A DNA stretch of 64,000 nucleotides from Acinetobacter ihumii. Its GTDB lineage: Bacteria > Pseudomonadota > Gammaproteobacteria > Pseudomonadales > Moraxellaceae. The notes under the pieces are model-generated. The model saw nothing but the letters and a program-made list of their open reading frames with translations, was not told the origin of the DNA and searched no databases. Both the position numbers and the translations under genes were made by a program. Below, in pieces: positions 54,224 to 62,466 of the stretch. The number at the start of each line of letters is the position of its first letter. Position 1 is the stretch's first letter. The stretch covers positions 2,610,528-2,674,527 of the forward strand of contig NZ_LR130760.1 in the NCBI RefSeq assembly GCF_900625095.1, given 5' to 3'.

Positions 54224-55030
54224 CTATGCAAAGGCATCGGCCAGATTGAGCCAATGCGGACCCAATGGAGGCTGTGGTAGATCAAAGTGTTCAGGGTAGT
54301 AAGCCTGAATGAAATAGAGGCCATCAGGAGGTGCGGTGATGCCAGCGGCTTTACGATCTTGAGCTGCAAACAGGGTGTCGATATGGTCAATACCATATAG
54401 ACCTTGCCCAATCTCAAGTAAACAACCCATAATATTACGCACCATATGGTGTAAAAAACCGTCGGCTTGTATATCAAGAACGAGATAGCGACCGTGTTCG
54501 ATCAGTTGGCAATGACTGACATGACGTACAGGCTGTTTGGATTGACAGGCAGCCGCACGAAAAGTTTCAAAATTATGTGTACCTTGAAACTTTTGCGCTG
54601 CCAAGATCATCTTTTCGACATCAAGTGGTTGATAAATATGTGTGACTTGTTTGTATAATAATGCTGGACGTTGAGGGGCGTTATATACCACATAGCGATA
54701 ACGACGTGCCTTCGCCTTAAAGCGGGCATGGAAATCATGCTCCATATGTTTGATCCACTGGATCGAGATATCCTTGGGAAGTTGACTATTGGAGCCCATC
54801 AACCAACCACGTTCAGGTCGAATGGCATTGCTGTCAAAATGAGCGACCATATTGGTGGCATGTACGCCTGCATCGGTACGACCTGCACCATGTAAAATGA
54901 TTGGCTCGTCTGCAATCTGGCTTAATACACGTTCAATGCTTTCCTGAACACTTGGAACGCCTGCTTGCTGGGTCTGCCAACCGCGATAGCGAATACCACA
55001 AAATTCAATCCCGACTGCAAAACGTTGCAT
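54224..55030 (-). CDS. truA: tRNA pseudouridine(38-40) synthase TruA
   Basis: 268 residues. The catalytic Asp is in GRTDAGVHAT (~54); FHARFKAKARRYRYVVYN (~106) and HMVRNIMGCLLEIGQG (~204) are TruA-specific. It modifies the anticodon stem-loop of tRNA. Its position near asd, fimV and leuCDB matches the Pseudomonas block leuC-leuD-leuB-asd-fimV-truA, with an asparaginase gene added between. Confidence 0.95.
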   Translation of the reverse strand: MQRFAVGIEFCGIRYRGWQTQQAGVPSVQESIERVLSQIADEPIILHGAGRTDAGVHATNMVAHFDSNAIRPERGWLMGSNSQLPKDISIQWIKHMEHDFHARFKAKARRYRYVVYNAPQRPALLYKQVTHIYQPLDVEKMILAAQKFQGTHNFETFRAAACQSKQPVRHVSHCQLIEHGRYLVLDIQADGFLHHMVRNIMGCLLEIGQGLYGIDHIDTLFAAQDRKAAGITAPPDGLYFIQAYYPEHFDLPQPPLGPHWLNLADAFA

Positions 55031-55045
55031 AGTTCAACCCCAAAA

Positions 55046-56011
55046 TTAAGCAAAAGACCAATGCTGTTCGCGCTGTTCCAATGTTGAATATTTTAAATAA
55101 AGCTGTAGTAATTTGGCATAAAGATCAGCATGTCCATGGGTATTATTCATTAAAATTTGTGCTTGATGCACCCATTCGCTAATGGCATAGCGTTGATCCA
55201 TCTGACCAAAGCAAACTTGAGTATCTAAAATACTTAGACAACCTTGCAGGCGAAGTTGATGAAAGATTTTAATAATGTTGCTATCCACCGCTAAATTGCC
55301 AGTGCCAAAGCCTTGAATGACTAAAAAATGTGGAGGATGAATGAGAAGATTATTTAATTGCTGTTTAAATGATTCTAATTCAATAGGTTGAGCCATTACA
55401 TTTAAAATGGATAAGCTGCGACAAGAAATTAAGTCAGCCTCTGAAATCACCTGTGCATCTATGACCGTATTACAGTGCTGCGCTGCCAAAGTTCCAGTAA
55501 AAGCATTCAATTCAGTGGTGTGAATTTTTAAAGCCGTTTGCGCATGAAAAACCTGTTGATGAAAAGCCAGATACACACCCTTCGATAATGTTCTAACCTG
55601 TTGTAGCGCAAGATATAAATTATCTCGTGCATCGGTGAAATCACGTATCTCACGACCAGCTACATTCAATAAAGGATATTGACTACCCGTCACGACTACA
55701 CGACAAGATTGGCCAAGAAAGCGTGCCAATGTCGCAGCAGCATAGCTTAAGGTATCCGTACCATGAATCACTACAAAATGCGAATAGCCTTGTTGTTGCA
55801 GAGATTGAATTTGTTGAACCAGCGTCAGCCAATCCGAGGCGGTACATGCACTACTGTCTTTAATAACAGGTGCTGCAAAACAATCGACATCGAAATCATC
55901 AGCGATTAAACGCTGTAGCATGGGTAAAAATTCTGTAAAAGGCATGGGTGCCAAAGGCTCACCTATACAGCCAAAGGTTCCGCCCATATACAACAGTGCT
56001 ATTTTGTTCAT
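55046..56011 (-). CDS. Asparaginase-family amidohydrolase
   Basis: 321 residues. The first catalytic threonine is in LLYMGGTFGCIG (residues ~6-17) and the second in VVIHGTDTLSYAAATLA (~82-98), with the usual lysine site replaced by GSQYPL. It has no signal peptide, so it is the cytoplasmic type I group. Activity on asparagine or a related amide is inferred. The gene lies 15 bases upstream of truA and is preceded by the terminator of the FimV-like pair. Confidence 0.83.
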   Translation of the reverse strand: MNKIALLYMGGTFGCIGEPLAPMPFTEFLPMLQRLIADDFDVDCFAAPVIKDSSACTASDWLTLVQQIQSLQQQGYSHFVVIHGTDTLSYAAATLARFLGQSCRVVVTGSQYPLLNVAGREIRDFTDARDNLYLALQQVRTLSKGVYLAFHQQVFHAQTALKIHTTELNAFTGTLAAQHCNTVIDAQVISEADLISCRSLSILNVMAQPIELESFKQQLNNLLIHPPHFLVIQGFGTGNLAVDSNIIKIFHQLRLQGCLSILDTQVCFGQMDQRYAISEWVHQAQILMNNTHGHADLYAKLLQLYLKYSTLEQREQHWSFA

Positions 56012-56014
56012 AAT

Positions 56015-56040
56015 AAAAAAGCAGTCTAAACAGACTGCTT
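56015..56040 (-). terminator. Terminator of the FimV-like pair
   Basis: GCAGTCT/AGACTGC stem, 4-nt loop, six T on the minus strand. Confidence 0.85.
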
Positions 56041-56058
56041 ATGGTAAAGCCATCTTTT

Positions 56059-57381
56059 TTAAGAAGCTATTCGATTTAGTAAGTTTTTTGACAATTCACG
56101 TTGTTCCGCATTGAAGGCTGACTCATTTTTGTTCAAAAGAATGCGCGCCGAATCGTAAGCCCCCAATTTTATATATTGTGATGCTAAATCTAGATCCAAT
56201 TGGGCTTCATTGATATTGGCCAGTTCGGGAAAAGACTGAACCAATGGATCATTTACATCAAGTGTTGACTGAGTTGTTGGTGATGCTGTTGCTAAACTAA
56301 GCTCAGACCTTTGCTGAGGATTCAGTTCAATTGGAGAGTCAGCAGGCAATGTTTCGACTGCTAATTGATCAAATTTAAATTCAGTTAATGTTGCTGCATT
56401 CACTTGCTCATCTAACGATGGCTGAACAGTTTTTTCCAGATCAAACTCAGAGGTAGGCGCAAACTCAAGATTGGCAAAATCAGCAGTTAACTCAGTCGAA
56501 GTTGCTTCAATGTATGGTCTTGCTGAAGGCTCAATCTCAATCGCTTGAGAGGTTTCAATATGGCTTTGCGAAACTTCTCGCGGTTCTAGCGTTAAAGAAA
56601 ACTCAGTCAGAGGTGCCTGATTCTCAATATGTACTTCTGGCGTATGTGGTGACGGCTCAGAAACTTTTGCAGGTTGATCAAAGGAGAAATTAAACTCCAA
56701 AGGTTCAATTTCAACTGAATTTTGTTTTTGTATCTGATGAGCGCTGGTCGTATCTTGATCAATCTGAACCTGATGGTCAGCATCTGGCTGGGTAGTTTGA
56801 ACCAACGCATCAAAATCAGCTTCACTTACTGAAACATGAGACGAGGGCGTTGTCGATTCTGACGCTGTGCTCTTAAAATCAAAAGCATTGGATGAAAACT
56901 CAATCGCATCAGGTTGTTTTTGCTGCTCATAATCGCGTTTTTTCGCTTCAGCTTGCATCACGATATCTTGTAAATCTAGAGCACGTAGATGCGTAATGAG
57001 TTGATCAATGGCAAACTCATCTTTTTGTAAAATATGAATATCTAATAGATGTAAATACAGACCATGTTGTGAATTATCACGATTTAAGGCCTGATTAATT
57101 TGTGCTTCAGCACTAGAAAAATTTCCAGACTGAATCAGACTGATAATTTTTTGATGTAATTCCTGAGAAATAGGTGTAGTTTTTTTCTGTTCAGCAATGA
57201 TGGTTGGGGTGACTTCACGAGACTCTGTACGTGTGCGGCTACTATTTTTTACCGTCGTTTTTTTAGCTTTGTTTCTAGCAATCGCTTTGTTTGCGGGAGC
57301 TTTTTCTTCTTTACTGGCTTCCCGTTTTTTTAAAACAACCGCAATAATCAATAAAATGATAAACGGAATTACATACAACAT
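56059..57381 (-). CDS. FimV C-terminal part as a separate membrane protein
   Basis: 440 residues. One membrane helix at the very start (LYVIPFIILLIIAVVL), then a basic stretch, a long acidic low-complexity middle (~170-370), and a C-terminal helical domain (DLASQYIKLGAYDSARILLNK...ELSKNLLNRI) like the TPR-type FimV C-terminal domain TIGR03504. That is the membrane-plus-cytoplasmic half of FimV/HubP, the polar landmark for type IV pili and twitching. It has its own ribosome site (AAGGGG) and is not a frameshift product of the upstream gene. A 7-bp inverted repeat (ATGAGTC/GACTCAT) lies in the 65-base gap. Confidence 0.75.
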   Translation of the reverse strand: MLYVIPFIILLIIAVVLKKREASKEEKAPANKAIARNKAKKTTVKNSSRTRTESREVTPTIIAEQKKTTPISQELHQKIISLIQSGNFSSAEAQINQALNRDNSQHGLYLHLLDIHILQKDEFAIDQLITHLRALDLQDIVMQAEAKKRDYEQQKQPDAIEFSSNAFDFKSTASESTTPSSHVSVSEADFDALVQTTQPDADHQVQIDQDTTSAHQIQKQNSVEIEPLEFNFSFDQPAKVSEPSPHTPEVHIENQAPLTEFSLTLEPREVSQSHIETSQAIEIEPSARPYIEATSTELTADFANLEFAPTSEFDLEKTVQPSLDEQVNAATLTEFKFDQLAVETLPADSPIELNPQQRSELSLATASPTTQSTLDVNDPLVQSFPELANINEAQLDLDLASQYIKLGAYDSARILLNKNESAFNAEQRELSKNLLNRIAS

Positions 57382-57446
57382 GCTAATGCCCCTTCAAGCA
57401 TGAGTCATTTTATAACGACTCATTCAAATATCTGTATGCGTCTAAC

Positions 57447-58889
57447 TTAATGTATTGGCTTTTTTGCGTTTTCACGCTCTTTTAGCTGTTGCTGTAGTTG
57501 CGCCAGACGGGCATTTAAGAGCTGGATTCTTTGATCCTTTTGTCTTAAAGCCAACTCCATTTCAGTCACGCTTTGTTGTAATTTAACGGTTTTTTCACGT
57601 GCTGTCATAACTTTTAATGATAACTCAGCATTACTTTTTTCTTGTTTTGTGTTGTGTTTCGCGCTTCCTTGTGTGGAATCTTGTTCATTGTCTGCTACAA
57701 GATTCATTTCAGCCTGATTTAAACGATATTTAGCACGCCCAGCTGTTTGCTGAGAGGTATTTGCAAGCTTCATATCCGCAGCTTTAGGGGGATTTGTAGC
57801 AGCAGTCATTGAAAGGTTAAGTGCAACCCCTTGTCTTAAGCGGTTGACGTCACCCTGAATAAACGCATGACTATTTTGTGCTTTAATTTGTTGCATCACT
57901 TGTGCAATCGGTTGATTGGTCTGAGTCGCAATACGGTTGGCAATCCGCCACAAAGATTCATTGCGCTGCACAATGTGTTGATTTTCATGGGATGCTTTTG
58001 CTTCAGAGGCAGTTTTAGCTTTAGGAACACTATTTTTTGCTAAAGTTTTTTCTGTCTCAGATGCCTTTTTTGCAGGCGGAGTTTGGTTTACTTGTTCTTT
58101 CGCTTTTTCTGTAACTGGTTTTGCAGGCTGCACAGGTGCAACCGAGGCTTGAACATTTGAGGGTGGAGCTAGCTTTGAAATATTATTAGGTTGTAGTGTT
58201 TCTTTAATATTGAGATGAGCGGGTGGCGATTGATTAAACTGTGCTTTTGTTTCTTTTGCCGTGGTAGAAGTTGCTGTCGCTTGTAAGGCTGGAGGCGGCG
58301 CAGTGTTAATTGACAACACTTGAGAACGCTCTGAGCTTAATGTTTGTTTTTTATCGGATGTTGTGCTAACCGTACCAGTAGGAGATAACGGAGTATTCGT
58401 GACAGAATATCGGGTACTTTCTGGTAAATTGAGCGCAATGTCTTTTTCACTGACAATAAATTTGGGGGCTAAAGTCTGTTCATTTGATGTCTGTAATGCA
58501 GGTACAGCTCTGCGATTAATACTTTGTTTAACATGCTGTAACCGTGTGCCATTGCCTTCCTGAATTTTAAGCACGATATCCAGTTCAGGCTGAATATAGG
58601 GTCGCGATGAGGTAATGACAATAACTCCAGAACCTTGTCCATTGCGTCGTGCAAAAAAGTTGAGTTGGGCAGGTGGTTGATGCGCAATCCCTAATCCAAT
58701 TAAATCCTCAGGGGTCGCCAGACTGACTTGCAAATTTGAAGATAAATCAGCCTGACTGAAATTCATTTCAGCATAAAGCAAATCCCCAGGTGCAGACAGA
58801 ACTTGTAAAGGTTCTAGCGTGATTGCATGCAATGGTTGCGTCGCAAGAAAAGTTAAAATTGCAATTTTTAGTTTGTTATAGACAGTCAT
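57447..58889 (-). CDS. FimV N-terminal part: secreted LysM/coiled-coil protein
   Basis: 480 residues. A signal peptide (MTVYNKLKIAILTFLATQPLHA) is followed by a FimV-type N-domain (ITLEPLQVLSAPGDLLYAEMNFSQADLSSNLQVSLA), a Pro/Ala/Lys-rich linker, a LysM domain near residues 305-355 (HIVQRNESLWRIANRIATQTNQPIAQVMQQIKAQN) and a coiled coil at the end. It stops where Pseudomonas FimV continues into a membrane helix. So the protein should be periplasmic, bound to peptidoglycan, and could pair with the product of the next gene. Synteny asd-fimV is conserved. Confidence 0.78.
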   Translation of the reverse strand: MTVYNKLKIAILTFLATQPLHAITLEPLQVLSAPGDLLYAEMNFSQADLSSNLQVSLATPEDLIGLGIAHQPPAQLNFFARRNGQGSGVIVITSSRPYIQPELDIVLKIQEGNGTRLQHVKQSINRRAVPALQTSNEQTLAPKFIVSEKDIALNLPESTRYSVTNTPLSPTGTVSTTSDKKQTLSSERSQVLSINTAPPPALQATATSTTAKETKAQFNQSPPAHLNIKETLQPNNISKLAPPSNVQASVAPVQPAKPVTEKAKEQVNQTPPAKKASETEKTLAKNSVPKAKTASEAKASHENQHIVQRNESLWRIANRIATQTNQPIAQVMQQIKAQNSHAFIQGDVNRLRQGVALNLSMTAATNPPKAADMKLANTSQQTAGRAKYRLNQAEMNLVADNEQDSTQGSAKHNTKQEKSNAELSLKVMTAREKTVKLQQSVTEMELALRQKDQRIQLLNARLAQLQQQLKERENAKKPIH

Positions 58890-58976
58890 CTCGTTCCATG
58901 AAGCAAGAGCAAAGCGGTCAAGCTATACAATACCCAGATGTTAACCGAATGTAAAACTTTTACATAAGATGTACAT

Positions 58977-59009
58977 AAAAAAAGCCGAGTCACGAATGAT
59001 CGGCCTTTT
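58977..59009 (-). terminator. Terminator of asd
   Basis: GCCGA/TCGGC-based stem followed by seven T on the minus strand. Confidence 0.75.
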
Positions 59010-59024
59010 CCTTAAAAATGCGGA

Positions 59025-60143
59025 TTAAGCATTCTTATATTCAATCAGGATACGTAACATACGACGTAAGGGTTCAGCAGCACCCCAAAGTAATTGGTCA
59101 CCGACTGTGAACGCACCTAAATATTCTTTACCCATATTGAGTTTACGTAAGCGACCCACTGGAACGGAAAGTGTTCCTGTGACTGCAACAGGTGTCAAAT
59201 CAGTCATCGAGGCTTCACGCGTATTAGGAACGACTTTAGCCCATTGATTTGACTGACGAATCATATCTTCAATTTCATTCAAAGGAACATCTTTTTTAAG
59301 CTTAATGGTCAATGCTTGAGAATGACAACGCATTGCACCAATACGTACACAATGACCATCAATAGGAATAATTTGCGAATTACCTAAAATTTTGTTGGTT
59401 TCCGCCTGACCTTTCCATTCTTCTTTGGATTGACCATTTTCAAGCTGTTTATCGATATATGGAATCAATGAGCCTGCAAGTGGCACACCAAAGTTGGCTT
59501 TAGGGAAACCTTCACCACGTTGTAACTCGGCCACACGACTATCGATATCCAAAATGGCTGATTTAGGATCGTCCAGTAACTCTTGGGTATTGTTATATAA
59601 ATAGCCCATACCTGTGAGCAATTCACGCATGTTTTGCGCGCCCGCGCCAGATGCCGCCTGATAAGTCATCGCGCTCATCCATTCCACTAAATTGTTTTGG
59701 AACAGTGAACCTAAACCCATCAGCATCAAGGAAACCGTGCAGTTACCGCCAACAAAAGTTTTGGTGTCTTTGGCAAGACCATCTTTGATGACTTGAGCAT
59801 TGACTGGGTCAAGCACGATAATCGCATCATCTGCCATGCGTAAGGTTGATGCTGCATCAATCCAGTAACCATTCCAGCCTTCAGCTTTGAGCTTTGGGAA
59901 TACCTCAGAAGTATAATCACCACCCTGACAGGTAATAATGACATCCATTTGCTTCAGACTTTTAATGTCTGTTGCATCCATAAGTGCTGGGGCAGTTTTA
60001 CCACCAAATGAAGGGGCTTCACCACCTGCATTACTGGTAGAGAAGTAAAATGGCTCAAAGTGAGCAAAATCATTTTCTTCAACCATACGTTGCATAAGGA
60101 CGGAACCAACCATCCCGCGCCAACCGACCAGACCTACTTTCAT
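59025..60143 (-). CDS. asd: Aspartate-semialdehyde dehydrogenase
   Basis: 372 residues, the long gammaproteobacterial form. [18 protein letters not shown] (3-20) binds NADP+; the catalytic cysteine is in [14 protein letters not shown] (~134-147), with the active-site His in [17 protein letters not shown] sequence (~278). It makes aspartate semialdehyde for lysine, threonine, methionine and diaminopimelate. Co-directional with the FimV-like pair, and the conserved neighbour of leuB in Pseudomonas. Confidence 0.95.
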   Translation of the reverse strand: MKVGLVGWRGMVGSVLMQRMVEENDFAHFEPFYFSTSNAGGEAPSFGGKTAPALMDATDIKSLKQMDVIITCQGGDYTSEVFPKLKAEGWNGYWIDAASTLRMADDAIIVLDPVNAQVIKDGLAKDTKTFVGGNCTVSLMLMGLGSLFQNNLVEWMSAMTYQAASGAGAQNMRELLTGMGYLYNNTQELLDDPKSAILDIDSRVAELQRGEGFPKANFGVPLAGSLIPYIDKQLENGQSKEEWKGQAETNKILGNSQIIPIDGHCVRIGAMRCHSQALTIKLKKDVPLNEIEDMIRQSNQWAKVVPNTREASMTDLTPVAVTGTLSVPVGRLRKLNMGKEYLGAFTVGDQLLWGAAEPLRRMLRILIEYKNA

Positions 60144-60320
60144 GTCACTTTGCCTCGGTGCGTTAAAAAATGTAAAAGGGGCTTGAGTGTATCAAAAGCG
60201 ACCACAACTGCAAGTATTATCCATTTAAAACCTCACGTTTATTGTGAATAAATTTATGAATGTGCTACATAGAGTGTGTGTAAATAAAAATGAATCCCCA
60301 ATGACAGGATGGACTAAAAC

Positions 60321-61436
60321 TTGATACTTTTGCTTGAAATTTTTGCCGTGCTGGTGATTTGGTTAACTTTCTGGTCGCTGATCCCGCGAGATGAATGGTG
60401 GATTCGGGGCGCAGACTTTCCTCGGCTACAAATTTTAACCATTGGCTTTATCGTGCTTGGTTTTTTGTTATTTTGGGATGCACCATGGAATTTATCACGT
60501 GAATTGATTGTATTTGGATTAATTGCAGCAATTGCTTATCAGTTGAAAATGGTTTTACCGTATACCTTCATCTGGAAAAAACAAGTCAAGCAGGTTAAAA
60601 CTGAGCAACTTGATCCAGACAAACAAATATCACTACTGGTTTCCAATGTATTAACGCCGAATGATCAATATCATCTTTTGATTGAACAAATCCAGAAACT
60701 TAAACCAGATCTTGTTTTGACGCTGGAAACGGATCAAACATGGCAAAATGAACTTAGCGTGATTGAACCAGATTATCCTTACCGGGTGCCTGTCCCTTTG
60801 GACAATTTATATGGTATGCACTTATATAGTCGTTTAGAGCTCAAAGACACCGAGGTCAAATTTATTCTGAGTAATGAAATTCCGTCCATTCATAGCACTG
60901 TCATTTTACCCTCAGGCATACCCGTTCAACTCTACTGTTTACACCCTAAACCGCCTAGCCCGACGGAAGCCAAAGATTCGACTTTACGTGATGCAGAATT
61001 GTTGATAGTGGGTGACCAGATTAAGGATTTGGATGAAAGTTGTATTGTGATGGGAGACCTTAATGATGTGGCGTGGTCACGCACCACACGCCTGTTTCAA
61101 CGCATTAGTGGTTTGCTTGACCCTCGCGTAGGACGTCACTTCATTAATACCTTTCATGCAGATTATCCGTTACTGCGCTGGTCGCTTGATCATGTATTTC
61201 ACAGTACCGATTTTGCGCTGGTTAAAATGCAGCGTTTGGCGCATGTGGGTTCTGATCATTTTCCTGTGTATGTAGTTCTACAAACAGGACGGATTTTTGA
61301 ACAGATACAAGAAGAATTGCCAGAGACTCAAGATGACCATGAAGATGCACAGCAAGCTATACAAGAAGGCATTAGTAAAGCTGAAACAGAAGAAAAAATC
61401 GTGACGGATGAAATTGCACAGGCTTACAAGTCCTAA
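60321..61436 (+). CDS. Endonuclease/exonuclease/phosphatase-family membrane protein
   Basis: 371 residues. Three or so N-terminal membrane helices (residues 1-85) are followed by an EEP domain (~105-330) with NVLTPNDQY, LETDQTW, VMGDLNDVAWS and the final GSDHFPV, the usual catalytic pattern; SLDHVFHS is also present. A phosphodiesterase on DNA, nucleotide or lipid is possible. The TTG start has AGGATGG about 8 bases upstream and a stop lies just before it in frame. The acidic C-terminal ~40 residues look disordered. Confidence 0.83.
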   Translation: MILLLEIFAVLVIWLTFWSLIPRDEWWIRGADFPRLQILTIGFIVLGFLLFWDAPWNLSRELIVFGLIAAIAYQLKMVLPYTFIWKKQVKQVKTEQLDPDKQISLLVSNVLTPNDQYHLLIEQIQKLKPDLVLTLETDQTWQNELSVIEPDYPYRVPVPLDNLYGMHLYSRLELKDTEVKFILSNEIPSIHSTVILPSGIPVQLYCLHPKPPSPTEAKDSTLRDAELLIVGDQIKDLDESCIVMGDLNDVAWSRTTRLFQRISGLLDPRVGRHFINTFHADYPLLRWSLDHVFHSTDFALVKMQRLAHVGSDHFPVYVVLQTGRIFEQIQEELPETQDDHEDAQQAIQEGISKAETEEKIVTDEIAQAYKS

Positions 61437-61444
61437 AAAAGTAC

Positions 61445-61462
61445 TGTAAGAAAATGCTTACA
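61445..61462 (+). promoter_or_regulatory. GacA-box consensus palindrome
   Basis: TGTAAG, AAAATG, CTTACA: an exact match to the TGTAAG-N6-CTTACA element bound by GacA in Pseudomonas rsm promoters. It lies only nine bases after the EEP gene, just past its stop. Confidence 0.8.
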
Positions 61463-61479
61463 TGAAATGCGGACTTGAA

Positions 61480-61512
61480 CCAATAGCCAGCCAAGTTCCC
61501 AGAAGGTATTCT
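61480..61512 (+). promoter_or_regulatory. Core promoter of small RNA 2
   Basis: CCAATAGCCAG at 61480-61490 holds a weak -35 (TAGCCA), and TATTCT at 61507-61512 is the -10. Both spacings (17 bases from the palindrome; 16 bases to the -10) are the same as at the 9-kb locus. Confidence 0.6.
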
Positions 61513-61518
61513 ACTTTT

Positions 61519-61694
61519 ATCGGCACAGGAACTGGGAATGGAATATCCCCACTATGGAAGACTTAGCCGAAGGAACAACATCAAGGATTTGATGACGCTA
61601 GGGAAGCAACTTTTACACAATAAAAAGAATAATTGAAAGCACAACCTCATTTACCCGAGTTTTGCAGGACGCAGAACTCGGGTTATGATTTTTT
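61519..61694 (+). ncRNA. Predicted Rsm/Csr-type regulatory RNA 2 (about 176 nt)
   Basis: Gene-free, with about seven GGA motifs, among them ACAGGAAC, AATGGAAT, TATGGAAG, GAAGGAAC, CAAGGATTTG, TAGGGAAG and GCAGGACG. ATCAA-GGAT-TTGAT forms a 5-bp hairpin with GGA at the tip, and the terminator loop holds AGGA. Its promoter carries a full GacA box. The design equals that of RsmX/Y/Z, which bind and sequester CsrA/RsmA. Start site inferred from the -10; 3' end defined by the terminator. It differs in sequence from RNA 1, apart from the promoter, and is longer. Confidence 0.72.
61653..61694 (+). terminator. Terminator of small RNA 2
   Basis: ACCCGAGTT/AACTCGGGT stem with an inner TGC/GCA pair closing an AGGAC loop, then a six-T run after a short spacer. 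Confidence 0.85.
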
Positions 61695-61724
61695 AAAGCC
61701 CTAAAATAACGATCTCATTGCCTC

Positions 61725-62037
61725 ATGTATCATTTAAAATTTCAAGAATTTAAAATTTATATCGTTCACTTCACAGATTTGGCACGTGGTGCTTTGCATA
61801 TTCATGTCGGCTTGTTGGTCTTTTTCTGCGTGGCTTTTTTAGATCATCGTCAATTGAACAATCTGGGCATTGTTTGCGGTGATAATTATCGCGATTGGGG
61901 CAGATTTATTAGATGCCAGAGATGATTTTATTAACTATGGATATTGGCGTTTTGATGCAAGTCTGCATGATATCGTGAATACCATATTTGGGCCTTGCAT
62001 GCTCTGGTTCATTGTGAGATTTGAAATTTTAAAATAG
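61725..62037 (+). pseudogene. Small membrane-protein gene broken by a frameshift
   Basis: The frame from ATG 61725 gives MYHLKFQEFKIYIVHFTDLARG, then HIHVGLLVFFCVAFLDHR and QLNN near 61862. From there the natural continuation lies one base over: WALFAVIIIAIGADLLDARDD (61864 onward) and on to FINYGYWRFDASLHDIVNTIFGPCMLWFIVRFEILK with TAG at 62035-62037. Together they make a ~103-residue protein with three membrane helices, like small VanZ-type or GtrA-type proteins. The net shift is +1 (or -2). A sequencing error or a recent mutation could explain it. In the first frame translation ends at 61925. Confidence 0.75.
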
Positions 62038-62466
62038 TAAAAACTCATCTCATTTATGAGAGGGATTGTCTTTATTTGGGTTTTTATGACAGCGTTGATT
62101 TTTAAATAAACAAATATTGATTAATAAAACTACAAATTGTGCAGATTTATTGTTTTGTAAATATGTTTTTGTGTTGTTTTTATACAGTTAAAATTAATTA
62201 AAATATTGAAATAAATATAATTTTAATATTTAGCTAAGAATTTGATAAACTTTGGATTGGTTAAGTATTGTTAAATAATAAAATCTCTCTAGAATGTGCC
62301 GATCATTTATCGCGCGATGTCCGTAAAACCCGAAATTTAAGCTGACTGGTCAAGGGCTAGACCTCATCTTTAAACCAAAACGAATTTTACGAATGGACAA
62401 TTTGTTATAAGCGCATGTGTTCTCCTGTTGTTTTGTCGTGCTTGTTTGAGCACAAAGGATTGTCAT
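62038..62466. other. AT-rich upstream region of gltP
   Basis: About 430 bases with no gene I can support. It is very AT-rich from 62100 to 62290. It should hold the gltP promoter, but no -35/-10 pair is convincing. Confidence 0.5.

Noticed and set aside
58950..58964. TGTAAAACTTTTACA, a GacA-box-like palindrome before asd
   Set aside because: The spacer is 3 bases with 6-bp arms rather than 6, and no GGA-rich stretch follows.
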